A stretch of DNA of 54,145 nucleotides, from NCBI GenBank assembly GCA_050288705.1, contig JBNKEI010000208.1:1-54145 (forward strand), in the 5' to 3' direction. This DNA comes from JBNKEI01 sp050288705 (lineage in GTDB: Bacteria > Myxococcota > Myxococcia > Myxococcales > UBA5297). This document shows, one piece after another, positions 8,692 through 18,004 of the stretch; the stretch's first letter is position 1; every line of letters starts with the position of its first letter. The translations under genes and the position numbers were made by a program. Below the pieces are notes generated by a model, which was not told the DNA's origin, did not search any database, and saw only the letters and a list, made by a program, of their open reading frames with translations.

Positions 8692-9201
8692 ATGTTTCCA
8701 TCCAAGTCATACAACACGAGAACAAAGATGATTCGTATATGGTTAGCTTTTATTTCAACGATTTTGTTTTCATTTTCCGCGATGGCATCACCAAGTCTCT
8801 CCCCGACGGGCCGCTGGAAAACCATAGACGAGCGCACTAAAAAACCTCAATCAATTATTCAAATCTGGGAAAAAAATGGTCTTCTTTATGCAAAAATAGA
8901 AAAAATATTGCAGCCCAATGCGCCGCCTAATCCTGTTTGCAGAAAATGCGAAGGCAACCTAAAAAACAAACCTCTTTTAGAAATGACCATTATTCGCGAC
9001 TTGAAGCAAGACGGCGAAAAATGGTCCGGCGGCTATATACTTGATCCAAGCAACGGAAAAACATATCGTTGCCAAATAACTTTGAAAGAAAACGGAACCA
9101 AACTCGAAGTGAGACGCTTTATCGGCATTTCCTTATTTGGCCGCACTCAAATCTGGCTACGAGAACCGACTAGTGACTCGGGACTAAACTCGAAACAATG
9201 A
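8692..9201 (+). CDS. DUF2147 domain-containing exported protein
   Basis: A 169-residue protein matching the DUF2147 pattern: PTGRWKTIDERTKKPQSII near the N-terminus, CRKCEG in the middle, then GGYILDPSNGKTYRCQITL and VRRFIGISLFGRTQIWLR at the end. The family is periplasmic, beta-rich and probably ligand-binding, but has no agreed function. The N-terminal region carries a hydrophobic signal (IRIWLAFISTILFSFSAMAS). The ATG at 8692 has AAGGA 6 nt upstream and its own promoter. A second in-frame ATG at 8728 would start directly at the signal peptide and is a weaker alternative. The two cysteines of C-x-x-C could form a disulphide. Confidence 0.85.
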   Translation: MFPSKSYNTRTKMIRIWLAFISTILFSFSAMASPSLSPTGRWKTIDERTKKPQSIIQIWEKNGLLYAKIEKILQPNAPPNPVCRKCEGNLKNKPLLEMTIIRDLKQDGEKWSGGYILDPSNGKTYRCQITLKENGTKLEVRRFIGISLFGRTQIWLREPTSDSGLNSKQ

Positions 9202-9216
9202 ATTTCATTGACGTAT

Positions 9217-9260
9217 CCTTATTTGGCCGCACTCGAATCCGAGAATTGCCTAGCAATTAG
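9217..9260 (+). repeat. Imperfect duplicate of the DUF2147 gene 3' end
   Basis: CCTTATTTGGCCGCACTC recurs here, first seen at 9131 inside the gene. It is followed by a diverged version of the next 25 bases (AATCCGAGAATTGCCTAG against AATCTGGCTACGAGAACCGACTAG). The offset is 86 nt and the copy lies just past the stop codon. It looks like a remnant of a partial tandem duplication. Confidence 0.65.
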
Positions 9261-9320
9261 CCCCTAGAATGTTAAATATAAGAAAAGCCAATTACGGCGA
9301 ACTAGGAGCGAACAAGTTTT

Positions 9321-10457
9321 ATGCTAGGCATATCGGACATACGGAACCCCACTTACTCATTAAACCTTGAAAAACATAGCCCTAAGTCAGCTACTAACTT
9401 CTCTGACTACCGCCGCCCATCTAAGCGCCCCGAGATTCAATCTAGTTTTTCTTCGGAAGAATCAGATGAAATTCAGCTTGACCTAGGGGCTTCTTCGTCT
9501 TATTCGTCTTATTCGACAAAAAGTCCGCCAAAGTTGCCTTCGCCGCTATACATTGGCAATCCAGACCACGATCAACTGTGCAATCTGTCACGTCAAGATA
9601 CCGCCGCCGTCGCCAGTTCTTCGCAACAGGCAACTGCAACCCAACCTAGTAATAAAAAACGTAGCAAAACATCTTTCTTATATTGCTGCTTTTCTCCCGA
9701 CGTTACCACAGCCAGACAACCGCGCCGCGATCCTCCTCTAAGAAGACAATTGAAACAAGAACTCAATGCATGGATAAAAAGCGGTACAGCAAAAGGGGAG
9801 CGTAAACGTAAAGCGAAAACCATAATTTTAAAAGCCTTTGATAAGAAAAGTGATAAGCTAGATTTGAACGACCTCTCCTTACGAACCATCCCTAAATCAA
9901 TTGGCTACCTAACACAAGTTAAGCGCCTAGACTTGTCCAACAATTTGATAGAAGAAATACCAGACACCCTCGCAAACATGACCGAACTTAAAAAACTGGA
10001 GCTAAGCTGTAACCGGCTATTTGAACTTCCGAATTTTATTGAAAATTTGGTTAACCTGGAAAGCTTATGCATAAACCGCAGCTCGTTAAAACAACTACCC
10101 GATACAATTGGAAACCTAAATAAGCTTAGGGTTTTGGAAATAGCCAATAACTATATTACCATTTTTCCGGAAACCATTGGAAACCTGTCCCAGCTTACCA
10201 CCTTAATAGCCTGTGACAACAGACTTCAAGCACTGCCAAATACCTTTGGAGAACTAACCAGGCTTGCACGTCTACTATTGAATGGAAATCCAATAGCCAA
10301 AGTGCCAGAGTCCGTCAATCACCTCCCCATGCTTAGAGTCGTGGGGATTGGGGGACAATCCGTTAGCCACGAATTCTACTACCCTAATATGCCACTACAT
10401 CGCCCAAGCGTCCTACGTGCAACCGCAACGGTTGTTAAATCAGTCTATGGGTTTTAG
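9321..10457 (+). CDS. Leucine-rich repeat protein with disordered Ser-rich N-terminus, effector-like
   Basis: A 378-residue protein in three parts. Residues 1-130 are low-complexity and Ser/Pro/Lys-rich (SSFSSEESDEIQLDLG, SSSYSSYSTKSPP) with a CCF patch. Residues 140-170 are basic and helical (RRQLKQELNAWIKSGTAKG). Residues about 175-340 contain roughly seven 23-residue leucine-rich repeats of the LxxLPxxIxxLxxLxxLxLxxNxL type (LDLSNNLIEEIPDTLANMT, LNKLRVLEIANNYITIFPE). No signal peptide is visible. This build resembles the LRR part of injected bacterial effectors (the IpaH/YopM style), but no ligase or other catalytic domain follows, so an effector role is inference. The ribosome site (GGAG, 9305-9308) is 12 nt from the ATG, rather far. 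Confidence 0.7.
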   Translation: MLGISDIRNPTYSLNLEKHSPKSATNFSDYRRPSKRPEIQSSFSSEESDEIQLDLGASSSYSSYSTKSPPKLPSPLYIGNPDHDQLCNLSRQDTAAVASSSQQATATQPSNKKRSKTSFLYCCFSPDVTTARQPRRDPPLRRQLKQELNAWIKSGTAKGERKRKAKTIILKAFDKKSDKLDLNDLSLRTIPKSIGYLTQVKRLDLSNNLIEEIPDTLANMTELKKLELSCNRLFELPNFIENLVNLESLCINRSSLKQLPDTIGNLNKLRVLEIANNYITIFPETIGNLSQLTTLIACDNRLQALPNTFGELTRLARLLLNGNPIAKVPESVNHLPMLRVVGIGGQSVSHEFYYPNMPLHRPSVLRATATVVKSVYGF

Positions 10458-10475
10458 TGCGTAGTAGGTTTCTTA

Positions 10476-10505
10476 GCGCTCAGATATATCGGTTGTTCTG
10501 GGCGC
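10476..10505. terminator. Hairpin between convergent LRR and receiver genes
   Basis: GCGCTCAGA and TCTGGGCGC pair over 9 bp with one G-T wobble and a 12-nt loop. On the plus-strand exit ATTTATTTGG follows. It lies between genes ending at 10457 (+) and 10519 (-), so it probably acts as a bidirectional terminator. Confidence 0.5.
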
Positions 10506-10518
10506 ATTTATTTGGCGA

Positions 10519-10920
10519 TTAAAATTTTTGACGATTACTAGATCGACCGGCAAAGCTTCCTATTTTAGCCATGAGCGCGTCGTACGTGAAAGGCTTTTTC
10601 AGCACATCAATTTCCGAAAAAAGTGTCCTGTCAAACCCTATTCCGGCTCCGGTAATTACGACAACAGGTATAAGTGCGAGAGCGGGATCGCTTAATTGTT
10701 CTTTCCTAAACTCTTCACCATTCATTTCCGGCATCATGATATCGAGAAGAATAAGACAGGGACGCGCCCCTTTTCGAAGCAAGGTGAGCGCATCCACACC
10801 GTTAGCTGTAACCAAGGGAAGATACCCCTGCATTTCGATAGACATGGAAATGGATTCCCGAATATCAGGGTCGTCGTCGATTACCATCACCACAGTGCGA
10901 TTTTGCCCCTCATTCGCCAT
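10519..10920 (-). CDS. Stand-alone response-regulator receiver protein
   Basis: A 133-residue single REC domain. It has the acidic pocket DDD (near residues 15-17), the phosphoacceptor Asp in LLDIMMPEMNG (near 59), the Thr in VVVITGA and the Lys in VLKKPF. No output domain follows, so it probably relays phosphate or acts by protein contact. GAGG lies upstream of the ATG. It is divergent from the giant sensor kinase beginning at 11104, across 183 nt. That kinase lacks a receiver, so a partnership is likely but not shown. Confidence 0.88.
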   Translation of the reverse strand: MANEGQNRTVVMVIDDDPDIRESISMSIEMQGYLPLVTANGVDALTLLRKGARPCLILLDIMMPEMNGEEFRKEQLSDPALALIPVVVITGAGIGFDRTLFSEIDVLKKPFTYDALMAKIGSFAGRSSNRQKF

Positions 10921-11103
10921 TATCGCGCCTCATCTCGCACCTGCACAGGCAAACCAGTACACAGCAAACTGGTCTTGATCACCCTGTTGACTATCCATAC
11001 ACATCAACTCATTTGCAATTTCCTACAACCAAAAAAATATAACAACAGAATGACGCATATGCTGGGAAGTGAAGCGCGTAGCTATGTGTTTTAAGTTCGA
11101 GCG

Positions 11104-14100
11104 GTGAGTACTTTGGAATACCATATCATCGAGCTTATTGGGCAAGAGGAAGGTGTGGGTTTATACCGAGCTACCCGCGCCGAAGATCATCAGCTTGTGT
11201 TACTCAAAAGGCTTCCTCCGGGTTTCCACCCGCGCGACTTGCACGCGCTGCGAAATGAATACGAAATTGGAAGCACGCTTGCCCTGCCATCGACGATCAA
11301 GCCTCTTACCTTCCAATCTTCGGGAGCAACTCCTTTTCTTGTTTTCGAAAATTTTGGCGGTCAGCCGCTGGCTCGTCTTCTAAACGCTCCGATGACTTTG
11401 GATCGATTTCTAAAACTGGCAATTCACATTGCTTACGCGGTCACCAATATTCATTTAAAGAATGTAATTCACAAAAACATTAATCCACAAAACATCTTGG
11501 TCGATCTTAATACTCTAGAAACGAAGCTGGCGGGATTGGGATTTGCCACCCAAATTCCTTCCGGTAGGCAAGTTGCTCAACCGCCCAAGCTCATCGAAGG
11601 TGTTCTCCCCTACTTATCGCCAGAGCAAACTGGACGCATGAATCGTACCGTGGACAGCCGCTCCGACCTCTATGCGGTAGGCGTGATTTTCTATCAGATG
11701 CTAACTGGGCGTCTTCCTTTCGATGCAATGGATCCGCTAGAATGGATTCATTGCCATATTGCCCGTTCCGCTCCGTCCGTTTCATCAGTCAATCCGCAAG
11801 TGCCTGAGGTAGTCTCACTCATTGTAACCAAACTTCTTGCCAAGTTGGCAGAGGAGCGCTACCAAAGTGCGCATGGGTTGCGAGTTGATCTAAATAGATG
11901 CCTCGCGCAATGGATCAAGGAGTACCGTTGCGATTTCTTTCCAGTAGGTGAAAGCGATTTAGCACCTCGTTTTTCGGTTCCCGAAAAGCTGTATGGCCGG
12001 GAGACAGAGGCTGCAATGCTCCTGGAAGGCTTCGAGCGCGTGGTCTCTTCCGGTATTCCCGAATTGGTTCTGATATCGGGTGAACCGGGCATTGGCAAGT
12101 CCTCGCTTATCAATGAGCTTTGGAAACCTTTGGTTCACAGGCGCGGCTTTTTCTTCAGTGGAAAATTCGACCAGTACCATCGAAGCATTCCCTACTCGAC
12201 TATCACCCAAGGATTCGGGAGCGTTGTGCTCGAAATACTAGCAGAGTCCGAGGAGCGCTTTGCTTTCTGGAAGAGCACCATCCAAAAGGCTGTCGGTGTA
12301 AACGGACAGGTAATTATCGACGCTATCCCTCAAATCGAGCAAATCATTGGAAAACAGCCTCCAGTTCCAGAACTGCCCCCTGCAGAGACCAAGAACCGCT
12401 TCTTCGAGGTATTTCAAGATCTTGTAGGGGTATTCGCCCAAAAAGCACATCCCGTGGTGTTCTTTTTGGACGATATGCAGTGGGTCGACGTTCCGAGCCT
12501 TCTGCTCCTTTCGCACCTTATCCTCTCGGCAAAAAGCAACTACCTCTATGTGATTGGAGCGTTTCGGGACACCGCGGTCGGTCCCACCCACTGCCTTCGC
12601 CTAAGCAGCGAAGAGTTGCGCCAAGCTGGCATAACCGTATCCGAAATTGCGCTAGGCCCGCTTTCCCTCGAACACCTGACGCGAATGGTTGCCGACTCAG
12701 TTCTTCGTTCGGAAAAAGAAGCCGAGCCATTGGCGCGGCTCGTTTACGATAAGACAGCAGGCAACCCATTCTTTGTAGTCCAATTGCTTAGAGCGTTTTA
12801 CGAAGAACAACTCATCACGCACAATCCCGATACCGCAAGTTGGCAGTGGGACTTCGAAAAGATTGTTTTAAAAAGTTACACTGATGACATTGTCGAGCTT
12901 ATGATTACTAAGCTTCGTCGATTAAGCAGTGCCAACCAAGAAATTCTGAAACTCGCCTCCTGCGTTGGCAATTCTTCCACCATTGAAACCATAGCCCTCA
13001 TCAGCGAGCAATCGACTGAGGCGATTCGGCAAGCATTACGAGAGCTAGCCCGCGAGGGAATGTTGCTGCTCACCAACGGCAACTATAAGTTTTCGCACGA
13101 TCGAATTCAGCAAGCGGCATACTTGCTGATTCATGAAAACCAACGCACGGCGGTGCATCTGCGAATCGGACGACTGCTTCGGTCCAGCACACCCGAGCAC
13201 GAACTGAATAAACGGGTATTCGAAATAGTCGACCAGCTTAACCACGGTAGCGGGCTTCTAGAAGATACTAATGAGCGAGAGGACCTCTTTAAGCTCAATT
13301 ATATGGCGGGAAAAAAGGCGAAGACGCTGATCGCCTATGGATCGGCAAGCAATTACTTCGAGCAGGCAGTTTCGCTTCTTCCGCCCAATGCTTGGATCTC
13401 ACGCTATGAGGAAAGCCTGGCGCTGAGTCTGGAGCGCGCCGAATGCGAGTATTTGTCTGGACACGAAGCCAACTGCGAGGCACTGCTGGAGCAAATTCTT
13501 TCCAACTCCCGCTGCGATGCCAACCGCGCTCTAGTCTTTCGTCTTCGTATGCGGCTCTATCAGCTCCGAGGAAATTTTGGCTTTGCCGTTGTTGCAGGTC
13601 TGGAGGCCCTACGACTTAGTGGCATTGTTTTTCCGCAAAATGACCATGATATCCGGCAAGCCATTGAAGACAGGCATCGAGAAATACGCGACGAGCTACA
13701 GGGCAAGCGTATCTTGGATCTGGTAAATCTTCCCCATGCGACCGACTCTTGGGCTCAAGCTACCCTGGAACTGCTCGCTGAACTCATAGCGAACTCCTAC
13801 TTTTCATCGCCGGTGTTTCCACTGGTAGTTTTTAAGTTGGTGGATATCTCGCTAAAATATGGGAACACCGCTGACTCCACGCTGGGCTACGCTTTCTTCG
13901 CCATCTTCGAAATATCTAACGGCGAAATTATGTCTGGCCGCGATTTTTCGATAATATCGCTACAGCTTGCCGAAAAATTCGAGAAGGCTCGATCGAAAAG
14001 CGTACTCCTTATGGTTCATGGGGCCATTCTTCATTGGTGGAAGCATGTTTCATTTAGTTTACCAGTCCTCGATAAAGCATCTGATATAGCGCGCGAAATG

Positions 14101-16743
14101 GGCGAAATGTTCTATGTAGCAGCTAGTAGCTTCCATAAAGCTTGGCGTTATTTGGAAACCGGCGCTCCGCTCGACGATACGCTCGATGTCTGTCGGGAGG
14201 CAGCAACAATAGCCAAGGCGTATAATGACGCCGGCTCCGCTAGGGGTATTCAACTTGAGCAACAGTTCATAGCGCGTCTTAAGGGAATAACCCTTGGGCC
14301 AGCTTCCCTGGAGAATGACGTATTTAATGAAAACAAATACCTTTTAGGATTAGAACAAATTGGTGCTAACTATGAAATCGCCGAATTCCATATTCTCAAA
14401 ATAATGCTGGCTGTTATCTTCGGAAATCCTAACCAAGGGTTAAAGAGCGCGAGAGATGCAGAAAAAGTGCTTGCTGCCGTCGCAGGAACACCGCACATAG
14501 TAGACTATTCCTTATTTTACGCACTGGCCATTGCTAGCCTCTACCCTGAAGCCTCCCCCAATGACAAAGAGAATTATCTGAAGCTCTTCAGCCTTCATTT
14601 GGAGAAGCTCAAATTATGGGCCCAGCACTGTCCCGAGAATTTTCTCAATCGCTATGCGCTCTCCTCAGCAGAGCTTGCTCGCATTGAAAATCGCGAGTTC
14701 GACGCGATTCGTCTCTACGAGCAAGCCATAAAATCAGCGCGGGATTACGGCTTTGTCCATTACGAGGCGCTCGCCTACGAGCTGGCCTCCCAATTCTATC
14801 GCTCACGTGGATTGGCTGCCTTTGCCAATACCTATATCGCCGAGGCCCATGATCGGTACCTGCGCTGGGGTGCCCACGCGAAAGTCATGCAAATCGAGCA
14901 ACAACACGCGCACCTTTTCGAGCACCCAACAGCAACCCCCAGCGTTACCGTACCAGTCGAGCATCTGGACCTCATTTCGGTAATCAAGGCCTCGCAGACC
15001 ATCTCTAAGGAAATTCTAAGTGAGCGATTAATAGAGTCCTTGCTACAAGTGATTCTCGAACAGGCGGGGGCACAAAAAGGTTACCTTATCCTTGCTCGAA
15101 ATTGCGCATTCTCCATCGAAGCAGAAGCGAGTCTTGACAGCGGCAAAATTGCAGCCCGCATCTTGCCAGCTTGGCCGTTCGAGCGGTCCTCACTTCTGCC
15201 AGTATCGCTCGTTCGTCATGCGGCGACCAAAGGCGAGCCAGTACTTCTTGGCGATGCTTCGGTTTCGGCGGGGGAATTCAGTGCCGACCCATACATTTTG
15301 CATAAGAAGCCTCGATCAGTGCTCTGCCTTCCAATTTTGCGACAATCCAAATTGTTGGGATTAGTATATTTGGAGAACAATCTAATTCCGAACGCCTTCA
15401 CCGCAGACAGAATAACTGTTCTCTCACTGCTGGGCTCGCAAGCCGCAATATCCATAGAGAATGCCTCTCTGCTTTCAAAAGAACGCCAGGCGCGCGCCAA
15501 TTCCGAGGCAGCAGGGCTCCGTTCCGCTTTCCTAGCGAGAACCAGCGCCCTTCTCATGGAGTCTCTTGATTATGACGAAACACTCAAGCGTCTTGCCAAC
15601 CTATGTATTGAGTCCCTGGCCGATTGGTCGACAATCGACCTTGTAGAAGGAGATCACTTCCGCCGCACAGGATATCATGCTGATCCCGCCCAACAAGCAG
15701 CTTTCGAGCAATTACGGCAGCGTTATCCGCCGGAAAGAGATTCGCCCCATCCTGCGTCGCGATGTTTACGATCAGGACAGCCGCTTTATATGCCGTCGAT
15801 AAATGACTCTTACCTTCGTGAGACGTGTGTAAATCAGGAGCATTTCGAGTTGGTTAAAGCGTTGGGATCTCGGAGTATCATGGCAGTACCGCTGGTGGCC
15901 CGCAATTCTGTATTCGGGGTCCTTACTCTGTGTTCGGGAACTGCTTCGCGTTACAGTCAAGAAGATTTCGCATTGGCGCGAGAAGTTGCGCACCGTGCCG
16001 CCATTGCCATAGAAAACGCCCGCCTTCACTTCGAAACCAAGTCCGCTGTTCGCCTGCGTGATGAGTTTCTCTCAGTCGCATCGCACGAGCTAAGAACACC
16101 TATGACCACGCTCATGCTCACGCTTAATAATTTGAAGAAAGCACCCTCCACCCGACCGAACGACCAGGAGCTGGTAACAAGAATGGTCAATTTAGCGGAA
16201 CGTCAAGGTCAGCGATTGACGCGACTCATCGAGGAGCTACTCGAAATGAGCCGCATCGAGCGAAGGTCGTTGCCCTTGGAGTACCAAGAGGTGGAGCTAT
16301 CGGCGCTCGTTCGCAATATACTCGCTCAGTTTGAACACGACCTAGCTCAAAACCGCTGCTCGGTTTCGCTTAAGGCACAGCCAGTTTACGGGCAGTGGGA
16401 CCCATCGCGGCTCGAGCAAGTTATCGTGAATCTGCTTTCCAATGCGATGAAGTTTGGTCCTGGCAAGCCGATAGAGATTGAGATTAGCCAGCGAAAAGAA
16501 GTAGCCCGATTGGTAGTTCAAGATCACGGAATGGGCATTTCCCCAAACCAACAGAAACAAATATTTGACCGCTTCGTTCGCGGCGTTTCCGCAAAAAAGT
16601 ATGGGGGATTGGGACTTGGTCTTTATATCAGTCGCAACCTTGTCGAAGCGCATGGAGGGCAAATACAGGTGGAGAGCGAGCTAGGGCAAGGTTCCAGGTT
16701 CATTGTCGAGCTTCCGACCATCAGTCCTGCTCAACAACGTTGA
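11104..16743 (+). CDS. Giant kinase-like/ATPase/GAF sensor histidine kinase with a degenerate Ser/Thr kinase domain
   Basis: 1879 residues from a GTG start. Order: protein-kinase fold (about 1-270); AAA ATPase (Walker A GEPGIGKSS near 326, Walker B VVFFLDDMQ near 450); a long helical TPR-like region (about 600-1260); GAF (about 1290-1430); second GAF (about 1500-1640); HisKA with ASHELRTP near 1660; HATPase with NLLSNAMKFG, DHGMGIS and GGLGLGLYIS. This is the trifunctional kinase/ATP-binding/histidine kinase family found in cyanobacteria, myxobacteria and some proteobacteria. The kinase domain looks inactive: the HRD-type loop reads IHKNINPQN (catalytic Asp to Asn) and the DFG position reads GLGFA. 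No transmembrane segment is seen, so it is probably a cytoplasmic sensor. Its 3' end overlaps the convergent MFS gene by 23 nt. Confidence 0.9.
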   Translation: MSTLEYHIIELIGQEEGVGLYRATRAEDHQLVLLKRLPPGFHPRDLHALRNEYEIGSTLALPSTIKPLTFQSSGATPFLVFENFGGQPLARLLNAPMTLDRFLKLAIHIAYAVTNIHLKNVIHKNINPQNILVDLNTLETKLAGLGFATQIPSGRQVAQPPKLIEGVLPYLSPEQTGRMNRTVDSRSDLYAVGVIFYQMLTGRLPFDAMDPLEWIHCHIARSAPSVSSVNPQVPEVVSLIVTKLLAKLAEERYQSAHGLRVDLNRCLAQWIKEYRCDFFPVGESDLAPRFSVPEKLYGRETEAAMLLEGFERVVSSGIPELVLISGEPGIGKSSLINELWKPLVHRRGFFFSGKFDQYHRSIPYSTITQGFGSVVLEILAESEERFAFWKSTIQKAVGVNGQVIIDAIPQIEQIIGKQPPVPELPPAETKNRFFEVFQDLVGVFAQKAHPVVFFLDDMQWVDVPSLLLLSHLILSAKSNYLYVIGAFRDTAVGPTHCLRLSSEELRQAGITVSEIALGPLSLEHLTRMVADSVLRSEKEAEPLARLVYDKTAGNPFFVVQLLRAFYEEQLITHNPDTASWQWDFEKIVLKSYTDDIVELMITKLRRLSSANQEILKLASCVGNSSTIETIALISEQSTEAIRQALRELAREGMLLLTNGNYKFSHDRIQQAAYLLIHENQRTAVHLRIGRLLRSSTPEHELNKRVFEIVDQLNHGSGLLEDTNEREDLFKLNYMAGKKAKTLIAYGSASNYFEQAVSLLPPNAWISRYEESLALSLERAECEYLSGHEANCEALLEQILSNSRCDANRALVFRLRMRLYQLRGNFGFAVVAGLEALRLSGIVFPQNDHDIRQAIEDRHREIRDELQGKRILDLVNLPHATDSWAQATLELLAELIANSYFSSPVFPLVVFKLVDISLKYGNTADSTLGYAFFAIFEISNGEIMSGRDFSIISLQLAEKFEKARSKSVLLMVHGAILHWWKHVSFSLPVLDKASDIAREMGEMFYVAASSFHKAWRYLETGAPLDDTLDVCREAATIAKAYNDAGSARGIQLEQQFIARLKGITLGPASLENDVFNENKYLLGLEQIGANYEIAEFHILKIMLAVIFGNPNQGLKSARDAEKVLAAVAGTPHIVDYSLFYALAIASLYPEASPNDKENYLKLFSLHLEKLKLWAQHCPENFLNRYALSSAELARIENREFDAIRLYEQAIKSARDYGFVHYEALAYELASQFYRSRGLAAFANTYIAEAHDRYLRWGAHAKVMQIEQQHAHLFEHPTATPSVTVPVEHLDLISVIKASQTISKEILSERLIESLLQVILEQAGAQKGYLILARNCAFSIEAEASLDSGKIAARILPAWPFERSSLLPVSLVRHAATKGEPVLLGDASVSAGEFSADPYILHKKPRSVLCLPILRQSKLLGLVYLENNLIPNAFTADRITVLSLLGSQAAISIENASLLSKERQARANSEAAGLRSAFLARTSALLMESLDYDETLKRLANLCIESLADWSTIDLVEGDHFRRTGYHADPAQQAAFEQLRQRYPPERDSPHPASRCLRSGQPLYMPSINDSYLRETCVNQEHFELVKALGSRSIMAVPLVARNSVFGVLTLCSGTASRYSQEDFALAREVAHRAAIAIENARLHFETKSAVRLRDEFLSVASHELRTPMTTLMLTLNNLKKAPSTRPNDQELVTRMVNLAERQGQRLTRLIEELLEMSRIERRSLPLEYQEVELSALVRNILAQFEHDLAQNRCSVSLKAQPVYGQWDPSRLEQVIVNLLSNAMKFGPGKPIEIEISQRKEVARLVVQDHGMGISPNQQKQIFDRFVRGVSAKKYGGLGLGLYISRNLVEAHGGQIQVESELGQGSRFIVELPTISPAQQR

Positions 16744-17962
16744 TAGAGGCAACACCAACCTTGACGGGCGCGGTTTCTTTAAGGAAGAACGCGAGTATGG
16801 TCGCGCCGAGTGCACTGGCGGCTGCTAGTTTTAGCGGCGCGGCCAGCGTAGTCTGATCTGCCGCCCAGCCACCAACCAGCGGAGCACCGAATCCCCCTAC
16901 CACCTCGCTGATGGCGACGATCATTCCTATAGCAGTCGCTACGTAGCGCCCAGGCAAGGTTTCACCTGGAATAATGGCCAAGAACTGCGCTACGGCTGCC
17001 GTTCCAAGCCAACCAATGAACATTAGTGCAGCCAGAGCTGCCACCGGACCATAAAAATATAGACCTGAAAGCGGCGCCAACACGCTTATAAGGCAAGCGC
17101 CAGCAGTCACCGGCTTGCGACCAATACGATCAGAAATTGTTGCTCCTAGAAAGCCGGAAATCATGGCACAGATTCCCGTCACACTCATAACCTGGCTCAT
17201 CTGCTGACCAGTAAGATTACGAATAGTGGTTAGAAATATCGGCAGAAAACTCTGTTGCAGCATCAACCATGAAATCATCAGGCAGGCTATTCCAGTACAA
17301 AGCCATACGTTGCGTTCTCTAAACAAAACAGATGCCCATCCCTTGATTGCACGGCTAACGGCTCGCCTTTCTAATGCCGGCGCAGCCAGTGGTTCACGAA
17401 CCCAACGCCCGACCGCTAGGGCGCAAAGTATTCCGGGAATGCCAGCAACAAAGAATGCCACCCGCCAATCGAACCATTCGGCAAGTGGCACCAGCACAAT
17501 CGGCGCAATGGCAGCCCCAAGAAGTGGGGGGCCAATCTGCACGATCCCCACATTAAGTCCTCGGCGCCCCGACGTTGATTCGGCAATAATAATAGCCTGA
17601 CAAATAGGCATTAGCGGCCCTTCAGCAATTCCCATAATCAGCCGTGATGCAAGCAACGTATAAAACGAGGTAGACATGCCCGAAAGAAACGAGCAGATGG
17701 AAAAGACTATCAAGCTGGCAATCAGGAACGGTTTACGTACCCCGGCAACATCGGACCACCGGCCGACCACGAAAGCTGAGACCGCCCAGCTAAGCGACAG
17801 GATAGATCCCAGCATTCCAAGCTGAGTGTTGCTTAGCTGGAGATCGCGGACAATGTATTGCGCGAGAAAGCCAACCGCATTGCGATCATAAAAAGCGAAC
17901 CCAAAACTCAGGGCAAGAATGAGCAGCAGTCGGTTTTCATACGACCTGAGCTTCTTAAGCAT
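16721..17962 (-). CDS. MFS transporter
   Basis: A 413-residue major facilitator with about 12 hydrophobic segments. The loop between TM2 and TM3 has the MFS signature form (GRWSDVAGVRKPFL), repeated in the second half (GATISDRIGRKPVTAG). RLIMGIAEGPLMPICQA in TM4 resembles anion:cation symporter-type carriers of organic or sugar acids. The substrate cannot be read from the sequence. It lies 42 nt downstream of the OprB porin on the same strand, so an outer-membrane pore plus inner-membrane carrier unit is likely. Its C-terminal codons overlap the convergent sensor-kinase gene. Confidence 0.88.
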   Translation of the reverse strand: MLKKLRSYENRLLLILALSFGFAFYDRNAVGFLAQYIVRDLQLSNTQLGMLGSILSLSWAVSAFVVGRWSDVAGVRKPFLIASLIVFSICSFLSGMSTSFYTLLASRLIMGIAEGPLMPICQAIIIAESTSGRRGLNVGIVQIGPPLLGAAIAPIVLVPLAEWFDWRVAFFVAGIPGILCALAVGRWVREPLAAPALERRAVSRAIKGWASVLFRERNVWLCTGIACLMISWLMLQQSFLPIFLTTIRNLTGQQMSQVMSVTGICAMISGFLGATISDRIGRKPVTAGACLISVLAPLSGLYFYGPVAALAALMFIGWLGTAAVAQFLAIIPGETLPGRYVATAIGMIVAISEVVGGFGAPLVGGWAADQTTLAAPLKLAAASALGATILAFFLKETAPVKVGVASINVVEQD

Positions 17963-18004
17963 TCTGATGTTCTCTTCTGTAGAGCATGTAGGCTCGATGG
18001 CGTC

